Shown: positions 26,885-35,128 of the stretch, one piece after another
Position numbering within the stretch: position 1 is the first letter of the stretch
Layout of the letters: the number at the start of each line of letters is the position of its first letter
Source of the DNA: Polyangia bacterium
GTDB taxonomy: Bacteria > Myxococcota_A > Polyangia > Nannocystales > Nannocystaceae
NCBI GenBank assembly: GCA_030430565.1
Contig: JAUIKS010000027.1
Location: forward strand, 1 to 64,000
Length of the DNA: 64,000 nucleotides
Direction: 5' to 3'
Translations under genes and position numbers: made by a program
The notes under the pieces: model-generated
What the model saw: the letters and a program-made list of their open reading frames with translations, nothing else
Told to the model about the DNA's origin: nothing
Database searches by the model: none

Positions 26885-28734
26885 GCGGCGCATCTCGCAA
26901 GGCGCTCGCCCTCGTCGTCCTCGTCGCCGCGAGCTCGGCGGTGATGTGCGCCCTCCCGCGCGCCGAGGCGCCCGCGCAGCGCGAGCAGGCGCGTCGCGGG
27001 GCGCAGCCGCGCCCGGCGGCGCCCCAGGGCGCGCCGAGCTGTCACTTCGAGCTCGGCGAGACCGCGGCCTTCGCCGTCGAGTCCACGACCCGTGACGTCC
27101 GCGCCGAGGAGGACGACCACCTGCGCGGGACGCTGAGCTGGGAGGTCGTCGACGCGCTCGCGGAGGACCGCTGGCGGCTGCGCGCCGCGCTGCACGACGT
27201 CTCCTTGACGCAGGCGCTGACGCTGCCGGACGAGCGCGTGGAGGGCTCGCTCGCCGAGCCGTTCTTCATCGATGTCGACTCCTCGTGCCGCTTCGTCGGC
27301 TTCGGCTTCGCGCCGGAGTGGGACGCCCGTCGTCGGCAGCTCGTGCGCTCGACCCTCGCGACCCACGAGTACGTGCTGCCCTCGGGGCCAGCTAAGACGC
27401 GGTGGCGCGCCGCGCAGCTCGACGGGCTGGGCGACTACGAGGCGCGCTACCAGCTCGCGCCTGCGGGCGCGGGCGCGGAGGCGCGGGTCCAGCGACACAA
27501 GGCGGCCTACGACGCGGCGGCCAACGCCGGGGCCTTCGGGCTCACGCTCGCCGTGGTCGGCTCCGAGGCGGAGGCGAGATTCGATCGCGCGCGGCCGCGC
27601 TGGCTGACGGCCTCGTCGGGTCTCGAGCGCGTGCAGATCCGGGTCCAGGGCGAGCTCGTCGCGGACCTGATGCAGCGCTTCCGCCTGCGCCGCGACGACG
27701 AGCTCTTCGCCCCCGTGCCGGCGATGGCGGCGGGCGACGCCGACTTCCGCGACGTCTTCGATCTCGAGATCGAGCGCGACGCGGCCGTCGCGGCCCAGGT
27801 CGCGAACATGTCCCCCGAGGAGGCGCTCGCGGCGTTCCGCGCGCGTCTCCAGGGGGAGGGCGACCAGAGCTACGCGGCCGCGCGCGAGCTCGCGGCCTGG
27901 CTCAAGAGTCATCCCGAGGGAGCGGCGCAGGTCGCCGCCGCGCTGCGAGCGGGCGCGATCGAGGAGGCCGCGAGGCCGGCGCTGTTCCTCGGGCTCGAGC
28001 TCTCGGGCACCGAGGCCGCGCGCGGGGAGCTCTCGGCGCTGCTCGTGGACGCGCGCGTCAGCGCGGTCGACCGGGCCCGCGCCGCCTCGGCGCTCTCGGA
28101 CATCGGCGCGCCGACGCGGGGCACGGCCGAGCTCCTGCGCGCCCAGGTCCGCGAGCGCGGCGACGCGATGGTCGCGAGCGTCAGCGCGCTGGGCCTCGGG
28201 AGCATGTCGAGGCGCAGCGACGACGGGGAGCTGCGCGCCTACGTCCGCGACGCGCTGCACGAGGAGCTCCGCGAGGGGCTCGCCGCGGCCGACGCGGGCA
28301 AGGTCCGCGTCGCCCTCGACGCGATGGGCAACACCGGCGACGCGGCGTTCACTGAGGAGCTCGCCGCGCACCTCGAGGCCGACAGCCCGGCGACGCGCCG
28401 GCACGCCGCCGAGGCGCTCGGCCGCCTCGACCCTGCGGAGTCCGGACCGCGCTTGCTCGAGCGCCTCCGCGAGGAGACGGAGCCGGCGGTCAGCGCCGCG
28501 CTCGTCGGCGCGTACCAGGGGCCGCCCACCGCCGACGCGATCGCGTTGATGGCGGACAAGCTCGGCGCGAGCGCGTCGAGCTCCGAGCGAGCCGCGTTCA
28601 TCACGTGGCTCGGGACGGCCTCGCGCTCGGAGCCCGAGGCCATGCGTCAGCTGGTCGCCCACGCCCAGCGAGAGACGGACACGCGGCTGCTGCAGAAGAT
28701 CGGCACGTTCGTGCCGGCGGAGGCGCTGCGATGA
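26881..28734 (+). CDS. vitellogenin-N/HEAT-repeat-like secreted protein
   Basis: 617 aa with an N-terminal signal segment (ALALVVLVAASSAVMCA). Residues about 50-230 are beta-rich and show the order of landmarks of the large lipid transfer protein (vitellogenin N) module: an early charged strand pair, LAEPFFIDVDSSCRFVGF (family: L-x-x-P-F with a Gly-rich strand), an Arg-rich N-x-K-R-like helix (DARRRQLVRSTLA), and LDGLGDYEARY (family: E-x-D-x-x-G-x-C-x-x-x-Y). From about 300 on there are HEAT-like helical repeats (AARPALFLGLELSG, ALSDIGAPTRG, ALDAMGNTGDAAF, AEALGRLDPAESG), as in the helical half of vitellogenin N. Coupled by ATGA overlaps on both sides. Confidence 0.62.
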   Translation: MSGASRKALALVVLVAASSAVMCALPRAEAPAQREQARRGAQPRPAAPQGAPSCHFELGETAAFAVESTTRDVRAEEDDHLRGTLSWEVVDALAEDRWRLRAALHDVSLTQALTLPDERVEGSLAEPFFIDVDSSCRFVGFGFAPEWDARRRQLVRSTLATHEYVLPSGPAKTRWRAAQLDGLGDYEARYQLAPAGAGAEARVQRHKAAYDAAANAGAFGLTLAVVGSEAEARFDRARPRWLTASSGLERVQIRVQGELVADLMQRFRLRRDDELFAPVPAMAAGDADFRDVFDLEIERDAAVAAQVANMSPEEALAAFRARLQGEGDQSYAAARELAAWLKSHPEGAAQVAAALRAGAIEEAARPALFLGLELSGTEAARGELSALLVDARVSAVDRARAASALSDIGAPTRGTAELLRAQVRERGDAMVASVSALGLGSMSRRSDDGELRAYVRDALHEELREGLAAADAGKVRVALDAMGNTGDAAFTEELAAHLEADSPATRRHAAEALGRLDPAESGPRLLERLREETEPAVSAALVGAYQGPPTADAIALMADKLGASASSSERAAFITWLGTASRSEPEAMRQLVAHAQRETDTRLLQKIGTFVPAEALR

Positions 28735-29846
28735 GCCGGCTGAAGAACAAGGCGCTCGCGCTGTCGTTGCTCGCGCTCGGCTGCGACGCCTCCCCGGAGG
28801 GCGAGGCGCGCTCGTCGTGGGTCGAGCTCGAGCTCACGCGGTTCCAGGAGGACGGCGAGAGCGAGCGAGTGATCGTCCCGGAGCAGCTCCCGGAGCAGGG
28901 TCCGCTCGACGCCGTGGCGCTGCGGGTGCGCACCGATCCCGAGGCGTGCTTCCAGCTCAGCGCGGCCGTCGACGGACGCGGGCACGCGGCGGTCTCCGAG
29001 CGCAGCGCGGGTCCCTACTGCCGCGAGTGCGAGCTCCGGAGCTCGACCGTCACCGGCGCCGGCGTGTTCGTGCTGCCCGCCGCGACCGGGCCGCTCGATC
29101 CGGCGAGCGGCCTCTCGCTCCGCTTCGCGCTGCTCGACTGCCTGACGCTCACGCCGATCGCGGCGCCCGAGCGACCGCCGCCGCTGCAGGTGGAGGCCCA
29201 GGCGATCGTGGCGCCCGCCGCCGCGGAGCTCGAGCTCCGCTTCATCATCGGGCCGGACTCGATCCTCTTCAACAACACGCCGCGCTTCGAAGAGCTCGAG
29301 GCCGCGCTCGAGGAGGAGCTCGTCTCGGCGGAGATCACCCCGGTCATCGTCGACATCCGCGAGGTCGAGACGCTGCCCGCGGAGCACCGCGTGCACGCCG
29401 GTGATCCCTCGGCGCTGGCGCGGGCGCTCGAGACCGCTTCGCTCCCGCCGAAGGCGGAGACGACCGTCGACGTGATCTTCGGCGGCTGTCTGGAGTACGA
29501 CGACCCCTTCTTCGGCCCGCCGCGCGCGCTCGACGGCTACACGCCGAGGATCCCCGGGGGCGCGGGGCCGGGCGACGCCGTGTTCATGCCCGGGCTCGAC
29601 TGCTCCACGGCGGACGCGAGGGTGCTGGACGTGTCGGCCGCGGCGCAGGCGCGCGTGCTCGCCCACGAGCTCGGCCACTACCTCGGGCTCTATCACTCGG
29701 TTGAGGCGGACGGCTCGACCGACCAGCTCGACGACACGGGCGCCGACAACGTCATGCACCACAACCCCACGCGGTCGGCCGCAGTCGGCTTCAGCCCCTC
29801 GCAGGGTCGCGTGATGCGGACGCACCCGGCGGTGCGCGGGCGCTGA
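28731..29846 (+). CDS. metzincin-type zinc metalloprotease lipoprotein
   Basis: 371 aa. A very short signal with lipobox ALGC (Cys about 18). The catalytic site is HELGHYLGLYHS (HExxHxxGxxH, three zinc His and catalytic Glu), followed about 25 residues later by NVMHHNP, whose Met would be the Met-turn of metzincins. About 300 residues precede the site, including a domain with Cys pairs. Last gene of the cassette, overlapping the previous one by ATGA; it may process one of its two neighbours or act on extracellular prey protein. Confidence 0.82.
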   Translation: MSRLKNKALALSLLALGCDASPEGEARSSWVELELTRFQEDGESERVIVPEQLPEQGPLDAVALRVRTDPEACFQLSAAVDGRGHAAVSERSAGPYCRECELRSSTVTGAGVFVLPAATGPLDPASGLSLRFALLDCLTLTPIAAPERPPPLQVEAQAIVAPAAAELELRFIIGPDSILFNNTPRFEELEAALEEELVSAEITPVIVDIREVETLPAEHRVHAGDPSALARALETASLPPKAETTVDVIFGGCLEYDDPFFGPPRALDGYTPRIPGGAGPGDAVFMPGLDCSTADARVLDVSAAAQARVLAHELGHYLGLYHSVEADGSTDQLDDTGADNVMHHNPTRSAAVGFSPSQGRVMRTHPAVRGR

Positions 29847-30019
29847 GCGTCGCTCGCGGGCGCGCGCGGGCGCTGTACAGCGTCGGCGCGCGCTCGCGCG
29901 CCGTCGCGCGGCACGCTGCTCCGCGCGCGCACAATTCGAGGCCTCGCGCGGGATCCAGCCCCCGGGGCGCGAACACGCGCGGTGTGTCTCTGGGCGCCCG
30001 ACACCGTAGACTCGGCGAG

Positions 30020-31303
30020 ATGCCGTCGCAGGAGAACGCGAAACCTCGCCGCGTCCGCGGGTTGTTTGGGGGCGCGCTGGTGTTCGCGCTCGCGCTGCTC
30101 GCCGTCCGCTGCAGCACGCCCGCGAGCTCGACCGCCGAGGTCGCCACGCCGTCGGCCGAGGCGCCCGCGGACGGCTCGCCCGCGGCCTCCGAGACGCCGA
30201 CGCCGGAGCCCGCGGAGGTCGTCGCGCCCGCGCCCGCGGCGGCCTCGCCCGTCGAGCGCGAGCCCGGGGCCGAGCAGCGACCTGACGCTTCAGACACGTC
30301 GAACAACGGCGCGCTCACCACGTTGACCGACGCGCAGCGCGAGGCCATGGCGGCCGGGCCCGAGGACCCGCCGATCCCCGTCGAGATCCACTACGTCCAG
30401 AGCAACGAGAAGCGCCACGACCTGTTCTTCCCCTACATCACCGGCAAGCGCGGCGCCTACGTCGGCGTCGGCTCGGACCAGAACTTCACGCTGATCGGCC
30501 GCGCCCGCAGCGAGTTCGTGTTCCTCATGGACATCGACTATCGGGTCGTCGGGCTGCACCGGATCTACGGGCTGCTGATCCCCAAGGCCGAGAACCCCGA
30601 GGCGCTGATCCAGTACTTCGACGCGGCCAACAAAGACGCGACGATCGCGGTCCTCGAGGAGGGCTTTCAGGCCCAGGGGATCGAGGGCAAGCAGCTGCGC
30701 ACGCTGATCGGCGGCTACAAGGCCGCGCGCGAGACGGTGTACCGCCACCTCATCCGCGTGCTCGAGCGCGCGCCGCGGGACGGCGAGCCCTCGACCTGGC
30801 TCTCGGACCCGGAGATGTTCGCGCACATCCAGACGCTGCACCGCCAGGGGCGCGTGCGGATCATGAGCGGCGACCTGACCGGTCAGAGCACACTGCGCAC
30901 GGTCGCGGCGGCGTGCCGCGAGCTCGGGGTCGAGCTCAACGTGATGTACATGAGCAACGCCGAGGAGTACTTCATGTACACCCCGGACTTCGTGCAGAAC
31001 ATCCAGGGGCTGCCGGCGGGCGAGGACGCGGTGGTCGTGCGCACCATCTACAGCCGCAAGTGGCCGCACCCGCCCCGCGCGCTGTGGGCCTACCAGGTCC
31101 AGCCGCTGCGCGACCTGCAGACGCGGCTCGACGATCGCCGCAACCGCGCGCGCAAGCCGATGATGCGCTGGGCCAAGAACCTCGGCGAGCTCACCATGGA
31201 GACCGGCCACAAGGGCCTGAGCCTGATCGCGCTCGAGCCCGTCGCGCCCGGCGGCGGAGCTGAAGCGACCGGCGACGCGCTCGCGCAGGCCGGCGACGAG
31301 TGA
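30020..31303 (+). CDS. LIC_10091-like lipoprotein
   Basis: 427 aa. Hydrophobic N-terminal segment (GALVFALALLAVRC, possible lipobox) and an Ala/Pro/Glu linker to about residue 95. The domain matches landmarks I remember for the LIC_10091 family (Leptospira): YVGVGSDQNFTLIGRARSEFVFLMDID, then a central helical region, IMSGDLTGQSTLRTVAAACRELGV and LNVMYMSNAEEYFMYT. Structures of this family are Rossmann-like and suggest nucleotide or SAM-type ligand binding; activity is not established. ATG at 30020 chosen over the upstream in-frame start at 29984. Converges with the next gene, with a 9-bp gap. Confidence 0.75.
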   Translation: MPSQENAKPRRVRGLFGGALVFALALLAVRCSTPASSTAEVATPSAEAPADGSPAASETPTPEPAEVVAPAPAAASPVEREPGAEQRPDASDTSNNGALTTLTDAQREAMAAGPEDPPIPVEIHYVQSNEKRHDLFFPYITGKRGAYVGVGSDQNFTLIGRARSEFVFLMDIDYRVVGLHRIYGLLIPKAENPEALIQYFDAANKDATIAVLEEGFQAQGIEGKQLRTLIGGYKAARETVYRHLIRVLERAPRDGEPSTWLSDPEMFAHIQTLHRQGRVRIMSGDLTGQSTLRTVAAACRELGVELNVMYMSNAEEYFMYTPDFVQNIQGLPAGEDAVVVRTIYSRKWPHPPRALWAYQVQPLRDLQTRLDDRRNRARKPMMRWAKNLGELTMETGHKGLSLIALEPVAPGGGAEATGDALAQAGDE

Positions 31304-31312
31304 GCCAGGCGC

Positions 31313-31585
31313 TCAGTCGACGATCACGTACAGCAGGCCCGCGAACCACGCGGTCCCGGCGATGAACAGGATCGTGAAGACGAAGTTCCACAGGCCGACG
31401 CGCGCGTGCTCGGAGCCCGGGTAGTGAAACGCGCGCCGGTGCTCGGCGGCCATCACGAGCGCGGCCAGGGCCGTCAGGAGGCCGGTGAACTGCATGAACG
31501 CGTTGAGCGGGATCGTGCTCGCCGCGGTCGCGGCTAGCAGCGTGAGCATGAAGCAGTGCTGCAGGTTGCGGGTGCCGGGGTCCAT
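31313..31585 (-). CDS. small membrane protein, three helices
   Basis: 90 aa with three predicted transmembrane helices (FMLTLLAATAAS, FTGLLTALAALVMAAEH, FTILFIAGTAWFAGLLYVIV). No known motif. Divergent from the membrane protein at 31637, sharing a 51-bp promoter region that contains the palindrome 31607-31622. Confidence 0.6.
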   Translation of the reverse strand: MDPGTRNLQHCFMLTLLAATAASTIPLNAFMQFTGLLTALAALVMAAEHRRAFHYPGSEHARVGLWNFVFTILFIAGTAWFAGLLYVIVD

Positions 31586-31606
31586 GCCTCGTCGCGTAGT
31601 ATAGAT

Positions 31607-31622
31607 ATGTCTTTGTAGACAT
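31607..31622. promoter_or_regulatory. palindrome ATGTCT-N4-AGACAT in divergent promoter
   Basis: Perfect 6-bp arms (ATGTCT / AGACAT) around ttgt, in an AT-rich island between two divergent small membrane-protein genes. The same arms occur at 61158-61177 in another divergent promoter. Confidence 0.65.
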
Positions 31623-31636
31623 GTAAAAATGTCGCC

Positions 31637-32332
31637 GTGGACGGCTCGAGCAGGTCGCTGTGGCTCGGCGGCGCCGCGCTCGCGCTCGGCCTGCTGATCG
31701 TGGCGGCGCTGGGGACGGACTCGCCGATCGAGCTGCTCAGCGAGCTGTTCGCCTGGGGGATCGTGCTGATCGGCATGTTCGTCGTCGCGGTCGCGCGTCG
31801 GCGCTACCACGAGTCCACGCCGCGCGGGCGGCTGCTGATGCTGGTGCTCGGCGACCTGCTGCTCGTCGCGCTCGCGGTCGGCGTGGTCGCGCTGGCCTAC
31901 GCGCGCGCGCATGAGCGCGCGCTCTCCACGGCGTGCAACATCGCGGTCTGGACCTGGGGCGAGGGCGAGCGCGCGCGCGCCTACGAGGAGTCGGAGCGCT
32001 TGCGGACGTCCTCGTGGCACCGGACCGCGGCGTCGATCCTCGGCGGTCTCGACACGGACTGCGAGCTCGCAGACCTGGAGCGCGCGCGCGTCGAGGACGG
32101 CCGGTGCCCACACTTCAGGCGGATCAACGGTCCGTGCCGGTGCGGCGAGCAGCGCTGGCCCGAGGATCTACCCTGCGAGGGGCGGCCCCAGTGCCGCGGG
32201 CCCGAGGGCGACGAGGAGCTGGTGTGCCCGGCGGACGAGCGGCCCGCGCCGCCCTCGCTCGACGAGCTGCACGAGCAGCTCGACGAGGTGAACCAATTTC
32301 TCGACGAGGCCTCGGCCGGTCGGTCGCCGTGA
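31637..32332 (+). CDS. membrane protein with Cys-rich soluble tail
   Basis: 231 aa from GTG 31637. Three transmembrane helices within the first 100 residues (LWLGGAALALGLLIVAAL, LFAWGIVLIGMFVVAVA, LLMLVLGDLLLVALAVGVVALAY), then a helical region and a short Cys cluster (CPHFRRINGPCRCGEQRW, CEGRPQC, VCP) that could bind metal or form disulfides, ending in an acidic coiled-coil-like tail. Function unknown. Confidence 0.6.
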   Translation: MDGSSRSLWLGGAALALGLLIVAALGTDSPIELLSELFAWGIVLIGMFVVAVARRRYHESTPRGRLLMLVLGDLLLVALAVGVVALAYARAHERALSTACNIAVWTWGEGERARAYEESERLRTSSWHRTAASILGGLDTDCELADLERARVEDGRCPHFRRINGPCRCGEQRWPEDLPCEGRPQCRGPEGDEELVCPADERPAPPSLDELHEQLDEVNQFLDEASAGRSP

Positions 32333-32392
32333 CCCGCGAGTCCCGGTCGCGCGACGGCCCCGACGAGCCCCCCGCGGTGTATCGTGACGCCT

Positions 32393-33514
32393 ATGAATTC
32401 CCGATCGTCGTCGTCACGCGTCCTCACCCTCGCGCAGCGCCTCCGCGCCGTCTGTGCGCTCTCCGTCGCCGCGCTCGCCCTCGCCGCGGGCGGCTGTGAC
32501 GGCGATGACGGCGAGACCAGCGAGACCGAGTCCGACACGACGACGACGACGACCACGACCTCGACGACGACGGACTCGATGGCCGGGTGCGCGATGGACG
32601 AGGACTGCGCGAGCGGAGAGGTGTGCGCCGACGGCTCCTGCATCCCCGAGCCCGCCGGGTGGGCCGTGGGCGGCTCAGGCACGGTCCTGCGCGTCTCGCC
32701 GACCGACGGCGCGACGGTCCACCCGCTCGCGCTCACCGACGACCTCAACGCGATCACCTGCTACGGCCAGACCCTCGCGTGGTTCGTGGGCGAGGGCGGC
32801 GTGATGGGCTTCACCGACGATGCCGGCGCGAGCTGGAGCACGCGGGCGGGCGGCGAGATCACGTCCGCGACGCTGCACGACGTGGCCGCGACCGAGCCGC
32901 TGCGGGTCGCCGCGGCGGGCGAGCAGGGCGCGCTGCTGGTGTCCGACAACGGCGTGGACTTCACGGTCGTCCCCGGCCCGAGCGGGACGCTGCGCGGCGT
33001 CGACGTCTCGCCCTTCCGCGTGATCGCGGTGGGCGAGGACGGCGTGATCTGGCGCCACGAGCTCGGCGAAGAGATGGCTGTTGAGACAGGCAGCGCGAGC
33101 GCGGGGCTGTTCGCGGTCGACTTCGGCGATCACAGCCCGTTCGGCGCGGCCGTCGGCGAGGGCGGGACGCTGCTGTGGACCGCCGACGGCGGCCTCACCT
33201 GGAGCCCGCAGGAGCTGCCGACCGACGACGACCTGTTCGACGTGCAGGTCGCGATGGACGGCGACGCCTGGGTCGCGGTGGGCGAGGCCGGCGCGGTGGT
33301 GCGCAAGCACAGCGACGGGTCGATCACCGTCGAGCGCCCGGTCGCGGCCGACCTGCTCGCGATCCACCTCAACACGGGCGGGCACGGCTCGATCGTCGGG
33401 CGCGAGGGCACGGCGCTGCACACGGGCGACGGCGGGCAGACCTTCAAGGTGATCGAGACCGGCGTCGCGATCGACATCACCGGCGTCGACGCCATCGGCG
33501 ATCTGCACTGGTAG
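32393..33514 (+). CDS. YCF48/BNR-type beta-propeller lipoprotein
   Basis: 373 aa. Signal with lipobox AAGGC, a poly-Thr linker, then CAMDEDCASGEVCADGSC, a short Cys motif frequent in myxobacterial lipoproteins. This is followed by about six propeller blades of the form GEGGVMGFTDDAGASW, GEGGTLLWTADGGLTW and GREGTALHTGDGGQTF (Asp-box-like S/T-x-D-x-G-x-x-W). Probably a surface or periplasmic scaffold; the related YCF48/HCF136 proteins assist assembly of membrane complexes in other organisms, but that role is not implied here. An alternative GTG start is at 32384. Confidence 0.75.
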   Translation: MNSRSSSSRVLTLAQRLRAVCALSVAALALAAGGCDGDDGETSETESDTTTTTTTTSTTTDSMAGCAMDEDCASGEVCADGSCIPEPAGWAVGGSGTVLRVSPTDGATVHPLALTDDLNAITCYGQTLAWFVGEGGVMGFTDDAGASWSTRAGGEITSATLHDVAATEPLRVAAAGEQGALLVSDNGVDFTVVPGPSGTLRGVDVSPFRVIAVGEDGVIWRHELGEEMAVETGSASAGLFAVDFGDHSPFGAAVGEGGTLLWTADGGLTWSPQELPTDDDLFDVQVAMDGDAWVAVGEAGAVVRKHSDGSITVERPVAADLLAIHLNTGGHGSIVGREGTALHTGDGGQTFKVIETGVAIDITGVDAIGDLHW

Positions 33515-33547
33515 GTCGACAGGCGACGGGCGAGCTGCCGGCGCGAC

Positions 33548-33661
33548 ATGACGAGGACCTACGACCACATCATCGTCGGGACAGGCCAGGCGACCGAGAC
33601 GCTGCTCGGGCTGATCCCGACCGGAGACTCGATCGCGGTCATCGAGGGGGCGCCGACCTGA
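33548..33661 (+). pseudogene. truncated FAD/NAD(P) oxidoreductase N-terminus
   Basis: A 37-codon reading frame reads MTRTYDHIIVGTGQATETLLGLIP then SIAVIEGAPT and a stop. This is the start of a class I pyridine-nucleotide-disulfide oxidoreductase: the beta strand, G-x-G-x-x-x FAD motif and V-x-V-I-E strand. It stops before the GGTCVNxGC active site, and nothing further of the enzyme follows. Deletion remnant. Confidence 0.65.
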
Positions 33662-33727
33662 GGCCGGTCTCAGAGAGCTCCTAGGCAGGGTCTCAGCGGG
33701 CGAATTCGCGCGTGCTATGGTCGGCCG

Positions 33728-34258
33728 ATGAAGCCGACGCAGCGCGGGGGCGAGATACCGAGGACGGTCGCCGCGATCGACTGGACGCGCTGGCGGGCGG
33801 TCGACCCTGCGACCCTGCTGTTCATCCGGCGGCGTGGCGCGGGGGGGCCCGAGCTGCTGCTCATCCGCAAGAAGCGGGGGCTCGGCGCGGGCAAGATCAA
33901 CGGCCCCGGCGGGCGCATCGAGGCCGGCGAGACGCCCCTCGCCGCCGCGATTCGCGAGGTCGAGGAGGAGGTCTGCGTGGTCCCCCGCGAGATCACGAAG
34001 TCCGGCGAGCTGCGGTTTCAATTCGTCGACGGCTACTCGCTGCACGTCCACGTGTTCGCGGCGCGCGGGCACGAGGGGGAGGCGCGCGAGACCGACGAGG
34101 CGATCCCGCTGTGGACGCCGGAGGACGCCATCCCCTTCGACGAGATGTGGGCGGACGATCGCCACTGGATCCCGATGATGCTCAAGGGACAGGCGTTCTC
34201 CGGCCGCTTCATCTTCGACGGCGATCGCCTGCTCGACTACACGCTCGAGCGGCGCTGA
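33728..34258 (+). CDS. MTH1-like NUDIX hydrolase (8-oxo-dGTPase type)
   Basis: 176 aa, cytosolic. Nudix box: G62, E68, R77-E78, E81-E82 in GPGGRIEAGETPLAAAIREVEEE. The C-terminal third follows the human MTH1/NUDT1 pattern closely: PFDEMWADDRHWIPMMLKG (MTH1 has F-K-D-M-W-P-D-D-x-x-W-x-P-x-x-L), then F-x-G-x-F-x-F and LDYTL at the end. The conserved W and D-D pair are the purine-base contacts in MTH1, so sanitising oxidised purine nucleotides is the likely role. The first 25 residues are extra. Converges with the next gene. Confidence 0.85.
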   Translation: MKPTQRGGEIPRTVAAIDWTRWRAVDPATLLFIRRRGAGGPELLLIRKKRGLGAGKINGPGGRIEAGETPLAAAIREVEEEVCVVPREITKSGELRFQFVDGYSLHVHVFAARGHEGEARETDEAIPLWTPEDAIPFDEMWADDRHWIPMMLKGQAFSGRFIFDGDRLLDYTLERR

Positions 34259-34270
34259 GCTGAGCTCGTC

Positions 34271-34990
34271 TCAGTCGCGGCGGGGCGGGAGGAGGACTAC
34301 GTTGTCGGCGCGCGGGCCCCCGCCGCCGGGGCCGGGATCGATCGGCGGCAGGCTCAGGACGAGTCGCTCGATCATCGGCAGCGCGTGGACGAGCGCCCCG
34401 TCCGCGCGCAGCTCGGAGAACGGCCCCGTGAACACGAGCGCGGTCCAGTATTGGTTGGCGAAGCCCCGCGCGAGCAGCCCGTAGTCATCGGCGCGCACCA
34501 CCTCGCGACGGAGCTCGGCGAGCTCCGGGGCGCGCAGGCGCGCGGCGGCTCGATCGACGCGCCGGCGGTGCTCGCGGACCCGCGCGGGCTCCTCGTTCGT
34601 CAGCGAGCTGCCCCAGATCACCGGTGACTGTCGGTCGAGCACGAACGCGACCGCCGCGCCGGCGCGCTCGGCGAGTGACTCGAGCGCCGCGTCGAGGCGC
34701 GCGCTCGCCGGGACGCGACGACGTCCACCTGTCTCACGCGCCAGGGAGGCCTCGCCGAAGCCGGTGAAGCCGCTGACGATCGCCTCGAGCTTGGCCCGCA
34801 GGGTCGTCTCGCTCGCGTCCGCGTCGAGCGGCTCATCGAACACGACGACGATCCGGCTGTGGGGTCCGAGCGCCGCGGACAGCAGCCGCGTGTCTGCAGG
34901 CGGTCGCCCGCCGATCTCGACGCGCGCGTCGGCGGCGTGCAGCCGGACGCGGATCAGGTCGAGCAGGCGCAGGAGCGACGCTTGATTCAC
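34271..34990 (-). CDS. hypothetical protein
   Basis: 239 aa from GTG 34990. No signal peptide or membrane segment. Begins with a helix-rich segment (QASLLRLLDLIRVRL) and alternates helices and strands; VAFVLDRQSPVIWGSS near the middle is reminiscent of roadblock/LC7-type small-GTPase partner folds, but the match is weak. The frame is open up to 35125; codons before the chosen start are Arg/Pro-rich. Divergent from the YyaL-like gene. Confidence 0.5.
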   Translation of the reverse strand: MNQASLLRLLDLIRVRLHAADARVEIGGRPPADTRLLSAALGPHSRIVVVFDEPLDADASETTLRAKLEAIVSGFTGFGEASLARETGGRRRVPASARLDAALESLAERAGAAVAFVLDRQSPVIWGSSLTNEEPARVREHRRRVDRAAARLRAPELAELRREVVRADDYGLLARGFANQYWTALVFTGPFSELRADGALVHALPMIERLVLSLPPIDPGPGGGGPRADNVVLLPPRRD

Positions 34991-35128
34991 GTCGGGATTG
35001 TACACGGCCGCGATCCACGGGCAGCGCGGGGCGGGGCGGGGCCGCGTCGCGCCCGTCGCGTCGTAATAGCTCACGCCGCGCGCGCGCGTCGTCCGGCGCG
35101 TCGCGAAAATCGCGGCATACTCCACACG

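Noticed and set aside
24743..28662. Two long minus-strand frames (about 716 and 725 codons) opposite the three-gene cassette
   Set aside because: No motifs, extreme Arg/Ala bias, and the plus strand has signal peptides, ATGA coupling and a zinc-protease site.
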